Below, piece after piece: positions 12,097 to 20,903 of a stretch of DNA of 64,000 bases. This DNA comes from Amycolatopsis sp. GM8 (lineage in GTDB: Bacteria; Actinomycetota; Actinomycetes; Mycobacteriales; Pseudonocardiaceae), in NCBI RefSeq assembly GCF_021653975.1, contig NZ_JAJKFK010000009.1, forward strand, positions 1 through 64,000, written 5' to 3'. The notes under the pieces were generated by a model. It searched no databases, was not told the origin of the DNA, and saw only the letters and a program-made list of their open reading frames with translations. Position numbers and translations under genes: made by a program. Position 1 is the stretch's first letter, and every line of letters begins with the position of its first letter.

Positions 12097-13002
12097 GTGT
12101 TTGACATTCCGAATTCAGAACATGGGGCAGCGCGGCGGCGGGATCTCGTCAAAGCCCTCGGCGAACACGCGCTTCGCGGCGCGTTGAAGGACGGCGTGCT
12201 CGTCCAGATGTGGCGCGGAGTGGTGGTTGACGGGAAGCGGGTGCTCGACCCGGTCACGCGCGCGTCAGCCGCATTGCTCGTAGCGGGCACGGACGCGGTG
12301 TTGTCTCGGAATACAGCGGCATTCCTGCATGGCTGCACTGTCGCCGCATCCCTGGATGTCCACGTCACCGTCCCGTACTCGAGCTGGGTCCGCTCCTCCG
12401 TCGGCTTGGTTGTTCATCATGACCGGTTCGATGAGGAGGACGTCGTCCAGCGGGCTGGATTACCGATGTTCTCCTTGGACGCGGTCGTCGCCGAACTGTT
12501 GTGTTCCGAAGTCCGTTGGAAGGCCCTTGCGTGCCTTGATCAGGCGCTCGCAGGCCTGTCCGGCCGGGACGCGAGCGCGTTCACCAATGCGGTCGATCTG
12601 CATTTGATGCGGCGTGATGATCGCCGGGGGCTGCGGAACGCCGAATCCTTGCTGGCGCTGGGAGCACCGGGCGCGGAGTCGCCCCAGGAAAGCCGGCTGC
12701 GGCTGCTCCTGGTCGACGCGGGGTTTCCGAATCCGGTGACGCAGCACCCGATTCTCACGTTGAGTGGTGATCTGCTGTACCGGCTCGATTTGGCTTGGCC
12801 GGAACTCCGAATCGGCGTCGAATACGACGGCTACGAGGCGCACGAAGGACGAGATGAGTACGACGCCGAGCGCGACCGCCGATTGGCCGGCCGCAGCTGG
12901 TCGATCATTCGCGCCCGCAAGGAAGACTTGGCCGATCCTGCCCGGGTTCTCGCCGAGATCAGGCGAGCTTTCTCAGACCGGCGTTACCCGATCAGCGCGT
13001 GA
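12097..13002 (+). CDS. AbiEi-like/DUF559 (PD-(D/E)XK-fold) protein
   Basis: This 301-residue protein belongs to a widespread actinobacterial family. The N-terminal part (RRDLVKALGEHALRGALKDG and onward) resembles the AbiEi-type winged helix, and the C-terminal part (RIGVEYDGYEAH, DRRLAGRSW, IIRARKEDL) resembles the DUF559/Vsr nuclease fold. The GTG at 12097 is preceded by a CAGTCT -10-like hexamer exactly 6 nt upstream, so the mRNA may be leaderless. GC3 is lower than in neighbouring genes. Cellular role is unknown; related proteins are annotated as type IV toxin-antitoxin antitoxin-like or nuclease-like. It is bracketed by repeat arrays A and B. Confidence 0.75.
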   Translation: MFDIPNSEHGAARRRDLVKALGEHALRGALKDGVLVQMWRGVVVDGKRVLDPVTRASAALLVAGTDAVLSRNTAAFLHGCTVAASLDVHVTVPYSSWVRSSVGLVVHHDRFDEEDVVQRAGLPMFSLDAVVAELLCSEVRWKALACLDQALAGLSGRDASAFTNAVDLHLMRRDDRRGLRNAESLLALGAPGAESPQESRLRLLLVDAGFPNPVTQHPILTLSGDLLYRLDLAWPELRIGVEYDGYEAHEGRDEYDAERDRRLAGRSWSIIRARKEDLADPARVLAEIRRAFSDRRYPISA

Positions 13003-13005
13003 CGA

Positions 13006-13080
13006 GCCAACTCACCGACGCAGCGGGCCAACTCGCCGACGTGGGGCGCAAACACGGCGACGCAGCGGGCCAACGCGGGG
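13006..13080. repeat. 21-bp-period repeat array B (GCCAACTC class)
   Basis: Units begin at 13006 (GCCAACTCACCGACG), 13027 (GCCAACTCGCCGACG), 13048 (GCAAACACGGCGACG) and 13069 (GCCAACG, partial), exactly 21 bp apart and all in one orientation, the reverse of the array A cores. The array begins 3 bp after the DUF559 gene stop and ends 2 bp before the stop of the convergent gene. Confidence 0.85.
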
Positions 13081-13082
13081 GG

Positions 13083-13535
13083 TCAGGTGGCGATGCCGCG
13101 GCAGGGGCGGGTGCGCAGGTCGTCGACGTAGTCGGTGGGGGCGCCGGCGGCTTCGGCCGCGTCGGCGAGTACGCCCAGGTAGCGGGCGGAGGGGAGGCCG
13201 CCCTCGTAGGCGTCCACGACGTAGAACCAGGCCACGACGGAACCGTCCATCGTCTGTACGCGCAGCCGGATCTTGTTGTGCAGTCCCAGCTCGCCGCCTT
13301 CCCAGCGGTCGAGCAGGGCTTCGTCGAGCGGGGTGACGTCGTAGAGCACCACGAAGACCCGCGAGTCCGGATCCTCCACGATGGTCGCGAGCGCGCCTTC
13401 CCAGCCGAGGTCCTCGCCGCCGAAGGTCAGCCGCCAGCCTTCCAGCCAGCCCGTGCCCGACGTCGGCGAGTGCGGGGCGCGTTCCATCATCTGCGCGGGT
13501 TCCATGTTGGACCCGTAAGCGGCATACAACGGCAC
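13083..13535 (-). CDS. Gamma-glutamylcyclotransferase-like (AIG2/GGCT fold) protein
   Basis: This 150-residue protein opens with the family motif YAAYGSNM (phosphate/glutamyl-binding loop) and has the expected beta-barrel pattern through LYDVTPLDEALLDRWEGG. GGCT enzymes release 5-oxoproline from gamma-glutamyl compounds. The real substrate here cannot be read from sequence. From memory the M. tuberculosis counterpart is Rv3304, also beside lpdA. It is divergent from lpdA. Confidence 0.82.
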   Translation of the reverse strand: MPLYAAYGSNMEPAQMMERAPHSPTSGTGWLEGWRLTFGGEDLGWEGALATIVEDPDSRVFVVLYDVTPLDEALLDRWEGGELGLHNKIRLRVQTMDGSVVAWFYVVDAYEGGLPSARYLGVLADAAEAAGAPTDYVDDLRTRPCRGIAT

Positions 13536-13630
13536 CGCGACAGACTAACCGCCCAGCACTCACCCGACCGGACGTACTCCGGGTACGCCCTCCTAAGGTG
13601 GACACAGCGGTGCGACGAGGAGGGACAGAC

Positions 13631-15034
13631 GTGACCAGGATCGTGATCATGGGCGGTGGCCCCGCCGGCTACGAGGCGGCGCTGGTGGCCGCTCAGCACG
13701 GCGCGAACGTCACGGTGGTCGAACGGGACGGGCTCGGCGGCGCTTGCGTGCTGTACGACTGTGTCCCGTCCAAGACCTTCATCGCCTCCTCCGGCGCCCG
13801 CGCGAGCATGCACGGGCTCGCCGAGCTGGGCGTCGTCACCGACATGGCTGACACGAGCATCGATCTGCGCACCGTGCACGGCCGGGTCAAGGGCCTCGCC
13901 CTCGCCCAATCGGCTGACATCCGCGCCCGCGTCCAGCGCGAGGGTGTGCGGGTGATCATCGGCGAGGCGCGCTTCCACGACGAGGAACAGGGCCTCGCCC
14001 AGCACAAGGTCCTGATCACCCCGCGTTCCGGCGAGCCGGAGGTGCTCGACGCCGACGTCGTGCTCATCGCGACCGGCGCCACCCCGCGCGTGCTGCCCGG
14101 CGCGGTGCCCGACGGCGACCGCATCCTCGACTGGCGCCAGCTCTACGACATGCGCGAGCTGCCCGAGCACCTCGCCGTCATCGGTTCCGGCGTGACCGGC
14201 GCCGAGTTCGCCTCCGCGTACACCGAGATGGGCGTCAAGGTCACCGTGGTGTCCAGCCGGGACCGCGTGCTGCCGCACGAAGACGCGGACGCCGCCGCGG
14301 TGCTCGAGGAGGTCTTCTCCCAGCGAGGCACGTCCGTCGCGAAGCACGCGCGCGCCGACCGCGTCGAGCGAACCGAGAAGGGCGTGTCCGTGCACCTGAC
14401 GGACGGCCGGGTGATCGAGGCGAGCCACGCGCTGATGACCGTCGGGTCGATCCCGAACACCCAGGACATCGGCCTCGAACGGGTCGGTATCGAGCCTGGC
14501 CCGGGCGGGTTCATCACGGTCGATCGGGTGTCGCGCACGAGCGTGCCGGGCGTCTACGCGGCCGGCGACTGCACCGGCGTGCTGATGCTCGCGTCGGTGG
14601 CGAGCATGCAGGGCCGGATCGCGATGTGGCACGCGCTGGGCGAGGGTGTCGCGCCGATCAAGCTCAAGACGGTCGCCGCGAACGTGTTCACCCATCCCGA
14701 GATCGCCACGGTCGGCATCTCGCAGCACGCGATCGACTCCGGCGAGGTGCCGGCCCGCACCGTCATGCTGCCGCTGGCGACCAACGCGCGGGCCAAGATG
14801 GAGGGGCTGCGTCACGGGTTCGTCAAGCTGTTCTGCCGTCCCGCGACCGGTGTGGTGGTGGGCGGTGTGGTCGTCGCACCGTCGGCGAGTGAGCTGATCC
14901 TGCCGATCGCGCTGGCCGTGCAGAACCAGCTGACCGTCGAACATCTGGCGCTGACGTTCTCGGTATACCCGTCGCTGTCCGGGTCGATCACCGAAGCCGG
15001 CCGCCAGCTGATGCGCCACGACGACCTGGACTGA
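13631..15034 (+). CDS. lpdA: NAD(P)H-quinone dehydrogenase / LpdA-like flavoprotein disulfide reductase family
   Basis: This 467-residue flavoprotein has the FAD site IVIMGGGPAGYEAA at residues 4-17, the NAD(P) site VIGSGVTGAEFASAYTEMG, and the second FAD motif GVYAAGDCTG. The end RHDDLD matches mycobacterial LpdA, an NAD(P)H:quinone reductase. Unlike my recollection of that protein, both redox-position cysteines are present (Cys39 and Cys44 in GGACVLYDCVPSKT), while the lipoamide-dehydrogenase His-Glu dyad region reads VYPSLSGSITE, with Tyr where His would be. The GTG start follows GAGGAGG. It is divergent from the GGCT-like gene. Confidence 0.9.
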   Translation: MTRIVIMGGGPAGYEAALVAAQHGANVTVVERDGLGGACVLYDCVPSKTFIASSGARASMHGLAELGVVTDMADTSIDLRTVHGRVKGLALAQSADIRARVQREGVRVIIGEARFHDEEQGLAQHKVLITPRSGEPEVLDADVVLIATGATPRVLPGAVPDGDRILDWRQLYDMRELPEHLAVIGSGVTGAEFASAYTEMGVKVTVVSSRDRVLPHEDADAAAVLEEVFSQRGTSVAKHARADRVERTEKGVSVHLTDGRVIEASHALMTVGSIPNTQDIGLERVGIEPGPGGFITVDRVSRTSVPGVYAAGDCTGVLMLASVASMQGRIAMWHALGEGVAPIKLKTVAANVFTHPEIATVGISQHAIDSGEVPARTVMLPLATNARAKMEGLRHGFVKLFCRPATGVVVGGVVVAPSASELILPIALAVQNQLTVEHLALTFSVYPSLSGSITEAGRQLMRHDDLD

Positions 15035-15120
15035 CCCGTCACGGTTCGATGTCGGCAGGCAACCGCTGACCTGGCCGAACGCCTTCACGGAATCATCGCT
15101 CTACCGCCCGTGAGGCAACC

Positions 15121-15549
15121 ATGAGATGCACGATCCTCGCCGCCGTCCTGATTCCGGGTCTGGTCACTCTGACCCCCGTGGCCGCGGCCGAAACCACCAC
15201 CCAGCCGTCCCTGCCGGTGTACCTGCGGCTGTCGGCGTACAGCGGGCACGCGGGGGAGAAGGTGTCCGTCGCCGCCGCGTGTGACGCGGACGCGAGCCCG
15301 TTGACCACGTCGGCACTGAGCGTGACGCAGCCGTTGGCCCGCAATGCCGAGGGGCATCAGCCGTGGGCCCTTTTCGCCGAGACGGTCATTCGCGACGTCC
15401 GCCCCGGCTCGTACCCGGTGTCGTTCCACTGTGGAGGCGACCCCGTCACGGTGCATTTCACCGTGCTCGCAAGGGAAAAGCGGGCGCAGGTACCGGTGGT
15501 GCCCAAGGGTGCGCCACAGGCCGGAGACGGTTCGCTGGCGCCGGCCTGA
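15121..15549 (+). CDS. Secreted Ig-like-fold protein
   Basis: This 142-residue protein has a signal peptide (about residues 1-22, ending VAAAE), then a beta-rich domain with two cysteines (in AACDADAS and FHCGGDP) likely to form a disulfide, and a C-terminal tail PKGAPQAGDGS. Similar tails occur on small secreted actinobacterial proteins. Function is unknown. It stands alone between lpdA and a VOC gene. Confidence 0.72.
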   Translation: MRCTILAAVLIPGLVTLTPVAAAETTTQPSLPVYLRLSAYSGHAGEKVSVAAACDADASPLTTSALSVTQPLARNAEGHQPWALFAETVIRDVRPGSYPVSFHCGGDPVTVHFTVLAREKRAQVPVVPKGAPQAGDGSLAPA

Positions 15550-15641
15550 CCCGATCGGGGTCGCTCGGCCCTGTTTTTGTCGGTGCTCGGTGCAAGACTG
15601 TGGCTCGTACCACAAGCCCGACCGAAAACAGGAGGTCGACC

Positions 15642-16424
15642 ATGACCACTCGTGACACGCCCTGGCCCGAAGGCACCCCGTGCTGGGTCGATGCGATGGT
15701 GCCCGATCCCAAGCGTGCGGCCGATTTCTACGGCCCTCTGCTGGGCTGGAACCTGATCGACCAGGGTGGTGACTACGGCAACTACCTGATCGCCCAGGTC
15801 CAGGGCAGAGGCGCGGGCGCGATCGGGCCGAAACCACCGGGCATGGAGGAGATGCCGTCCGTGTGGACCACGTACCTGGCCACCGACAACGCCGACGCGA
15901 CTGCCGCGAAGATCACCGCGGCGGGCGGCCAGTTGATGATGCCGCCCGGCGACGTGGGTCCGGCCGGGCGGATGGCGATGGCGATCGACCCGACCGGCGC
16001 GGTGTTCGGCATCTGGCAGGCCGGGCAGACCACGGGTATCGAGATCGCGAACATCCCGGGCACGCTCGTCTGGAACGAGTGCATGACGCGCGACTTCGAA
16101 GCCGCGAAAGCCTTCTACACCAGCGTTTTCGGCTACGAGTACGACGACATGTCCGGCGACGGGTTCCACTACGCCACGGCGAAGGTGAACGGCAACGTCG
16201 TCGGTGGGGTCGGGCAGTTGCCCGCGGAGGTACCGGCCGAGGTGCCGCCGCATTGGAGCACCTACTTCGGTGTCACGGACACCGACGCCGCGGTCGCGAA
16301 GGTCGGTGAGCTGGGCGGTTCCGTGCTGCGCCCCGCACAGGACTCGACGTACGGGCGGATGGCGCAGGTCACGGACGACCAGGGCGTCCCGTTCAGCGTG
16401 ATCTCCGTGTCCACCCAGAGCTGA
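15642..16424 (+). CDS. Two-domain VOC (glyoxalase/bleomycin-resistance fold) protein
   Basis: This 260-residue protein has two VOC repeats: WVDAMVPDPKRAADFYGPLLGW in the first half and WNECMTRDFEAAKAFYTSVFGY in the second, each ending in a DPTGAVFGIWQ- or DDQGVPFSVI-type strand. The layout matches the actinobacterial CFP-30B/putative hydroxylase family. Substrate is unknown. The ATG at 15642 has AGGAGG 6 nt upstream. Confidence 0.87.
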   Translation: MTTRDTPWPEGTPCWVDAMVPDPKRAADFYGPLLGWNLIDQGGDYGNYLIAQVQGRGAGAIGPKPPGMEEMPSVWTTYLATDNADATAAKITAAGGQLMMPPGDVGPAGRMAMAIDPTGAVFGIWQAGQTTGIEIANIPGTLVWNECMTRDFEAAKAFYTSVFGYEYDDMSGDGFHYATAKVNGNVVGGVGQLPAEVPAEVPPHWSTYFGVTDTDAAVAKVGELGGSVLRPAQDSTYGRMAQVTDDQGVPFSVISVSTQS

Positions 16425-16548
16425 CTGGCGGCCGGTGTCGCGCGGGGAGACGGGAGCGCGCGAGGCCGGCCTTCTCAATCCGAAGGGAGGTGCTCGAAAC
16501 GCTCATCGCAATCGAGGGTGTGCCGCGTGAGAGCGTGGCGGTGCCGGG

Positions 16549-16992
16549 TCAGGAAGTGTGAGCGTCGTGCTTCTCGCGGTTGGCGAGGACCTGGTCCATG
16601 TGGGTTTGTGCCCAGTGCCTGAGGTCGCGTGTCAGGTGGTGGAGTGAGAGGCCGAGGTCGGTCAGCTCGTAGGTGACGGTCACGGGGACGGTTGGCGTCA
16701 CCGTGCGGGTGAGGAGGCCGTCGTGTTCGAGTGCGCGCAGGGTCTGGGTCAGCATCTTCTGGCTGACTCCCGCCAGTAGGCGCGAGATCTCGGAGTAGCG
16801 CATCGCGCGTGCGGCATCCGGGGCACCGGGCTGGTCAGGTTTGTCTGCTGTGTCGCCGCCTAGTGCGCACAGGATCAGCACGACCCACTTGTTCGAGATC
16901 CGGTCGAGGAGCTGGCGGCTGGGGCAGGCCGCCAGAAACGCGTTGTACTCCGTCTTCGCCTGCGCCCGCTGGGCGGCCTTCGTTGGCTTCAC
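16549..16992 (-). CDS. HxlR family transcriptional regulator
   Basis: This 147-residue protein contains an HxlR-type winged helix: CPSRQLLDRISNKWVVLILC, then RYSEISRLLAGVSQKMLTQTLRALEHDGLLTR and the wing VTYELTDLGLSL. It is divergent from an aldo/keto reductase gene across 130 bp that contains nested inverted repeats, so it most likely controls that gene. Confidence 0.9.
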   Translation of the reverse strand: MKPTKAAQRAQAKTEYNAFLAACPSRQLLDRISNKWVVLILCALGGDTADKPDQPGAPDAARAMRYSEISRLLAGVSQKMLTQTLRALEHDGLLTRTVTPTVPVTVTYELTDLGLSLHHLTRDLRHWAQTHMDQVLANREKHDAHTS

Positions 16993-17016
16993 TGATTCCG
17001 CCTCTCGCCTGTGGGT

Positions 17017-17061
17017 GAGTTACGCACTTCAGAGTGCCTACTCCCCAACGGGAAGTAACTC
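17017..17061. promoter_or_regulatory. Putative HxlR operator region
   Basis: GAGTTAC (17017-17023) and GTAACTC (17055-17061) form a perfect 7-bp inverted repeat. Inside it, GCACT-TCAG-AGTGC (17024-17037) is a second palindrome. The region lies midway between the divergent hxlR and aldo/keto reductase starts. Use as an HxlR operator is inference. Confidence 0.5.
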
Positions 17062-17122
17062 TCCCATAATCGTCCAGGGAGGCCGAAGACGCCACCCACG
17101 GCGAAACGCGAAAGGCACAACG

Positions 17123-17995
17123 ATGAACGCGCCCACCACATCACTTCCCGGCGGCACCTGGACGCTGGGCAACGCAACCATCACCCGGTTCGGTTACGGC
17201 GCTATGCAACTCGCCGGCCCGTGGGTCATGGGGCCTCCCGCCGACCACGACGGGGCCCTGGCGGTATTGCGCGAGGTGGTCGCGGCCGGTATCACCCATG
17301 TCGACACCAGCGACGCGTACGGACCGCGCGTCACCAACGAGCTGATCGCTGAGGCGCTGCGTCCCTACCCGGAGTCGCTGTTCCTCGCCACCAAGGTGCG
17401 GGCGAACCGAGACGCGCAAGGTGGCTGGCCCACGGCCCGGCGACCCGAAGATCTGCGCAAGCAGGTCCACGAGAACCTCCAGTCCCTCGGGGTCGAGACC
17501 CTCGATCTGGTCAACATGCGCATGGGCGATGCCGAAGGCCCCAAGCCTGGTTCGATCGCGGAGGCGTTCGAGACGCTCGTCGAACTCCAGCGAGAGGGTC
17601 TGATCCGTCACCTCGGGGTCAGCAACGTCACCACCGAGCAGGTCGCCGAGGCGCACGGTATCGCCCCCATCGTGTGTGTGCAGAACATGTACAACCTCGC
17701 CCACCGCCACGACGACGACCTCATTGACACGCTCGCCGCCGATGGCATTGCCTACGTGCCGTTCTTCCCGCTGGGGGGCTTCACACCGCTACAGTCCGAT
17801 GCGCTCTCGGGGGTCGCGGTCCGGCTCGGGGCGACGCCGATGTCGGTCGCGCTGGCCTGGCTGTTGCAGCGCTCACCGAACATCCTGCTCATCCCCGGCA
17901 CGTCATCGACAGCCCACCTGCGCGAGAACATCGCCGGCGCTGGGCTCTCCCTCTCCGATGAGGACCTGGCCGACCTGGAGAGCATCGGCCACTGA
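17123..17995 (+). CDS. Aldo/keto reductase
   Basis: This 290-residue NADPH-dependent TIM-barrel oxidoreductase has the N-terminal strand GYGAMQLAGP, the catalytic Asp and Tyr in HVDTSDAYGP, and the catalytic Lys in FLATKV. Where many AKRs have a catalytic His the sequence reads DLVNMRMGD, with Asn, as in a subgroup of actinobacterial AKRs. The C-terminal cofactor segment is LIPGTSS...LRENI. The ATG at 17123 follows GAAAGG. It is probably regulated by the divergent HxlR protein. Confidence 0.9.
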   Translation: MNAPTTSLPGGTWTLGNATITRFGYGAMQLAGPWVMGPPADHDGALAVLREVVAAGITHVDTSDAYGPRVTNELIAEALRPYPESLFLATKVRANRDAQGGWPTARRPEDLRKQVHENLQSLGVETLDLVNMRMGDAEGPKPGSIAEAFETLVELQREGLIRHLGVSNVTTEQVAEAHGIAPIVCVQNMYNLAHRHDDDLIDTLAADGIAYVPFFPLGGFTPLQSDALSGVAVRLGATPMSVALAWLLQRSPNILLIPGTSSTAHLRENIAGAGLSLSDEDLADLESIGH

Positions 17996-18240
17996 ACGAC
18001 ACGCGGGCCGCGCCAGGGGTAGCGACAGGCACGTCACTTCCGCCGGCTCAACGAGCTCGGGCTGGTGGCTGCAGACCACCGCATTGAACCCGGTCGAGCG
18101 GTGGTGTCGGCGGTACGGCTGCGAGGGAGCCCCACGCGACACCGTGACACGACGGCTGGCGCAGGAGCCGCTTGAGTGGCGAGCGCAGCTCCGCGCTGGG
18201 ATTTCGCACGGAGGTGCTCAAAAACCCAAGCCACACAACT
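17996..18240. other. Gene-free stretch with degenerate coding look
   Basis: No intact gene is seen. A frame beginning around 18032 reads FRRLNELGLVAADHRIEPG and runs to a stop near 18172, but it has no start or recognisable family. Near 18210-18223, GGAGGTGCTCAAAA nearly repeats GGAGGTGCTCGAAA at 16486-16499 (13 of 14 bases). The two copies flank the hxlR/aldo-keto reductase pair. Confidence 0.35.
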
Positions 18241-18245
18241 GAAAA

Positions 18246-18276
18246 CGGAGCCACTCCCGCGAGGGGAGTGGCTCCG
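18246..18276 (-). terminator. Rho-independent terminator of glpF-glpK
   Basis: CGGAGCCACTCCC (18246-18258) pairs perfectly with GGGAGTGGCTCCG (18264-18276) around a 5-nt loop. Read on the minus strand the hairpin is followed by TTTTC. It lies 17 bp past the glpK stop. Confidence 0.85.
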
Positions 18277-18293
18277 CCGGAACACGATTGCGC

Positions 18294-19802
18294 TCACTCG
18301 ACCCAGTCGAAGGTCTTCGTGACCGCCTTCTTCCAGTTGTGATACTGCGCCGCGCGGGTCTCCTCGGCCATGGCCGGAGTCCACTCCTTGTCCTGGGCCC
18401 AGTTGTTCCGGATGTCGTCTTCGCTTTCCCAGAAGCCGACCGCCAGCCCGGCCGCGTAGGCCGCGCCGAGCGCGGTGGTTTCGTTGACCACCGGCCGGAT
18501 CACGGGCACGCCCAGGATGTCCGCCTGGAACTGCATCAGCAGCTCGTTGACGACCATGCCGCCGTCCACCTTGAGCGACTTCAGCGGCACGCCGGAGTCG
18601 GCGTTCATGGCATCGATGACCTCACGCGACTGGAACGCCGTGGCCTCCAGCACGGCGCGAGCGAGGTGACCCTTGTTGACGAACCGCGTCAGCCCGACGA
18701 TCGCGCCGCGCGCGTCGGAGCGCCAATAGGGGGCGAACAGACCCGAGAAGGCCGGCACGAAGTACGCGCCACCGTTGTCCTCGACCGAGCGGGCGTGCTC
18801 CTCGATCTCGGCGGCGGTGCTGATCATGCCCAGGTTGTCCCGCAGCCACTGCACGAGCGAGCCGGTGACCGCGATCGAGCCTTCGAGCGCGTACACCGTG
18901 TCCTTCGAGCCGATCTTGTAGCAGACCGTGGTGAGCAGGCCGTTCTGCGACATGACCTTCTCGGTGCCGGTGTTGAGCAGCACGAAGTTGCCCGTGCCGT
19001 AGGTGTTCTTGGCCTCGCCGGGGGACAGGCAGGCCTGCCCGAACGTGGCCGCCTGCTGGTCGCCCAGGATCCCGGCGATCGGCACCCCGGCCAGCACGCC
19101 GCGCTCCCGGACCCGGCCGTACTCCTCCGAGGACGAACGGATCTCCGGCAGCATCGACATCGGGATGCCCATGTCGGCGGCGTGGCCCTGGTCCCAGTTC
19201 AGGGTGTCGAGGTCCATCAGCAGCGTCCGGGAGGCGTTCGTCGGGTCAGTGACGTGCACCCCGCCGTCCGGGCCGCCGGTCATGTTCCACAGCACCCAGG
19301 TGTCCATGTTGCCGAACAGCAGGTCACCGGCCTCGGCTCGGGCACGGGCGCCGTCCACGTTGTCCAGGATCCACTTGATCTTCGGACCCGAGAAGTACGT
19401 GGCGAGCGGCAGCCCGCTCTTGCCCCGGTAACGCTCCTGCCCACCGCCGAGAGCTCCGAGCTCCTCGACGATCTTGTCCGTCCGGGTGTCCTGCCAGACG
19501 ATCGCGTTGTAGACCGGCTTGCCGGTCGTGCGGTCCCACACCAGCGTCGTCTCCCGCTGGTTGGTGATACCGATCGCGACGATGTCCGTCTGATGCAGGT
19601 CGGCCTTAGCGAGCGCGTCGGCCGTCACCGTCCGGGTGTTCGCCCAGATCTCTTCGGCGTTGTGTTCGACCCAGCCAGCCTGCGGGAAGATCTGCTCGTG
19701 TTCCCGCTGGTCGGAGGCGACCACCCGGCCCGAGTGGTCGAAGATCATCGCCCGGGTCGAGGTCGTGCCCTGGTCGATGGCGGCGACATAGGAAGTCGGC
19801 AT
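18294..19802 (-). CDS. glpK: Glycerol kinase
   Basis: This 502-residue FGGY-family kinase converts glycerol plus ATP to sn-glycerol-3-phosphate. Full-length signatures are [15 protein letters not shown] at the N-terminus, [45 protein letters not shown] and [14 protein letters not shown]. Its ATG has AAGGAGGG just upstream. It is the second gene of the glpF-glpK operon (36-bp gap) and ends at a strong terminator. Confidence 0.97.
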   Translation of the reverse strand: MPTSYVAAIDQGTTSTRAMIFDHSGRVVASDQREHEQIFPQAGWVEHNAEEIWANTRTVTADALAKADLHQTDIVAIGITNQRETTLVWDRTTGKPVYNAIVWQDTRTDKIVEELGALGGGQERYRGKSGLPLATYFSGPKIKWILDNVDGARARAEAGDLLFGNMDTWVLWNMTGGPDGGVHVTDPTNASRTLLMDLDTLNWDQGHAADMGIPMSMLPEIRSSSEEYGRVRERGVLAGVPIAGILGDQQAATFGQACLSPGEAKNTYGTGNFVLLNTGTEKVMSQNGLLTTVCYKIGSKDTVYALEGSIAVTGSLVQWLRDNLGMISTAAEIEEHARSVEDNGGAYFVPAFSGLFAPYWRSDARGAIVGLTRFVNKGHLARAVLEATAFQSREVIDAMNADSGVPLKSLKVDGGMVVNELLMQFQADILGVPVIRPVVNETTALGAAYAAGLAVGFWESEDDIRNNWAQDKEWTPAMAEETRAAQYHNWKKAVTKTFDWVE

Positions 19803-19838
19803 AGTGCCCTCCTTGGGGCTGATGGGAATGGGGAAGGT

Positions 19839-20756
19839 TCATCCGGCGGACTCGTCCTCGGGAATCCGGCCGGGCTCCGGCGCGCTGGCCCGTTCCGCCA
19901 GTACCTGACCGATGAGCAGGTCGTAAATCAGAATCCCGACGACACCGCCGACGAGGGGACCGGCTATCGGTATCCACCAATAGTTGCTGAACCAATCACC
20001 ATCACCCGGAAACGCCTTACTTCCCCAGCCTTCGAAGAAGGTCAGCAGGCGAGGGCCGAAGTCACGGGCCGGGTTGATCGCATAACCGGCGTTGGTGCCG
20101 AAGGACAGCCCGATGGCCACCACGACGAGCCCCACCGTGACGGGGGCGAAGTTTCCGCGCGGCGCCTGGTTCCGCACATCGATCAGTGCCGCGATGATGC
20201 CGACGAGCAGGGCCGTGCCGACGATCTGGTCCACCAGTGGGCCCCACACCCCGTTGCCGAAGTACTTGGCCGGGAACGTGGCGAAGATCGAGAACGTCGA
20301 GAGGGAGTCCGGCCGGGTCACCGGCGGGTGCTGCGCGGCGTTGTAGGCGTCGATCGCGTCGTGGTACACGGCGAAAACCACCGCCGCACCAGCGAAGGCG
20401 CCGACCACCTGCGCCACCCAGTAGGGGACCACTTTCCGCCACGAGAATCCACGGCGGACCGCCATGGCGAGGGTCACCGCGGGGTTGAGGTGTGCGCCGC
20501 TCACACCCCCCGAGACGTACACGGCGAACATGACGGCAAGGCCCCAGCCCCAAGAGATGATCAACCAGTTGGCGGCTCCGAAATCAACGGTTTGCCGGCC
20601 CGAACCAGGCAGGCCGACGACGGCGACGGCGACCGAACCACAACCGAACAGGATGATGATCGCGGTCCCGAGAAATTCTGCGAGCAACTCTCCACCGGTG
20701 TTCTGCCGCAGGCGGGTCCATGCCCCCTGCTGCCGATGCGAAACCTGATCGCTCAT
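19839..20756 (-). CDS. glpF: Glycerol uptake facilitator (MIP/aquaporin family)
   Basis: This 305-residue integral membrane channel has both NPA boxes: SGAHLNPAVTLA in the first half, and NPARD (AGYAINPARDFGPR) in the second, where the Asp after NPAR is the aquaglyceroporin marker. Six membrane spans fit the hydrophobic pattern. It imports glycerol for GlpK. A GGAGG precedes the ATG. The N- and C-terminal hydrophilic tails are longer than in E. coli GlpF. Confidence 0.94.
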   Translation of the reverse strand: MSDQVSHRQQGAWTRLRQNTGGELLAEFLGTAIIILFGCGSVAVAVVGLPGSGRQTVDFGAANWLIISWGWGLAVMFAVYVSGGVSGAHLNPAVTLAMAVRRGFSWRKVVPYWVAQVVGAFAGAAVVFAVYHDAIDAYNAAQHPPVTRPDSLSTFSIFATFPAKYFGNGVWGPLVDQIVGTALLVGIIAALIDVRNQAPRGNFAPVTVGLVVVAIGLSFGTNAGYAINPARDFGPRLLTFFEGWGSKAFPGDGDWFSNYWWIPIAGPLVGGVVGILIYDLLIGQVLAERASAPEPGRIPEDESAG

Positions 20757-20903
20757 GGCGCACCTCCGGTTTCCGAGGCATCTTCGCCTCTGGATCTTTC
20801 ATCGTCCTGCACCTGCCGGGGTTGGACAAGTTGCCCGCAGGTCCGACACGAGCGGACGTGCCATGCTGGTATCGATAGGACGGCCGTACGAAGGGAAGCC
20901 AGA

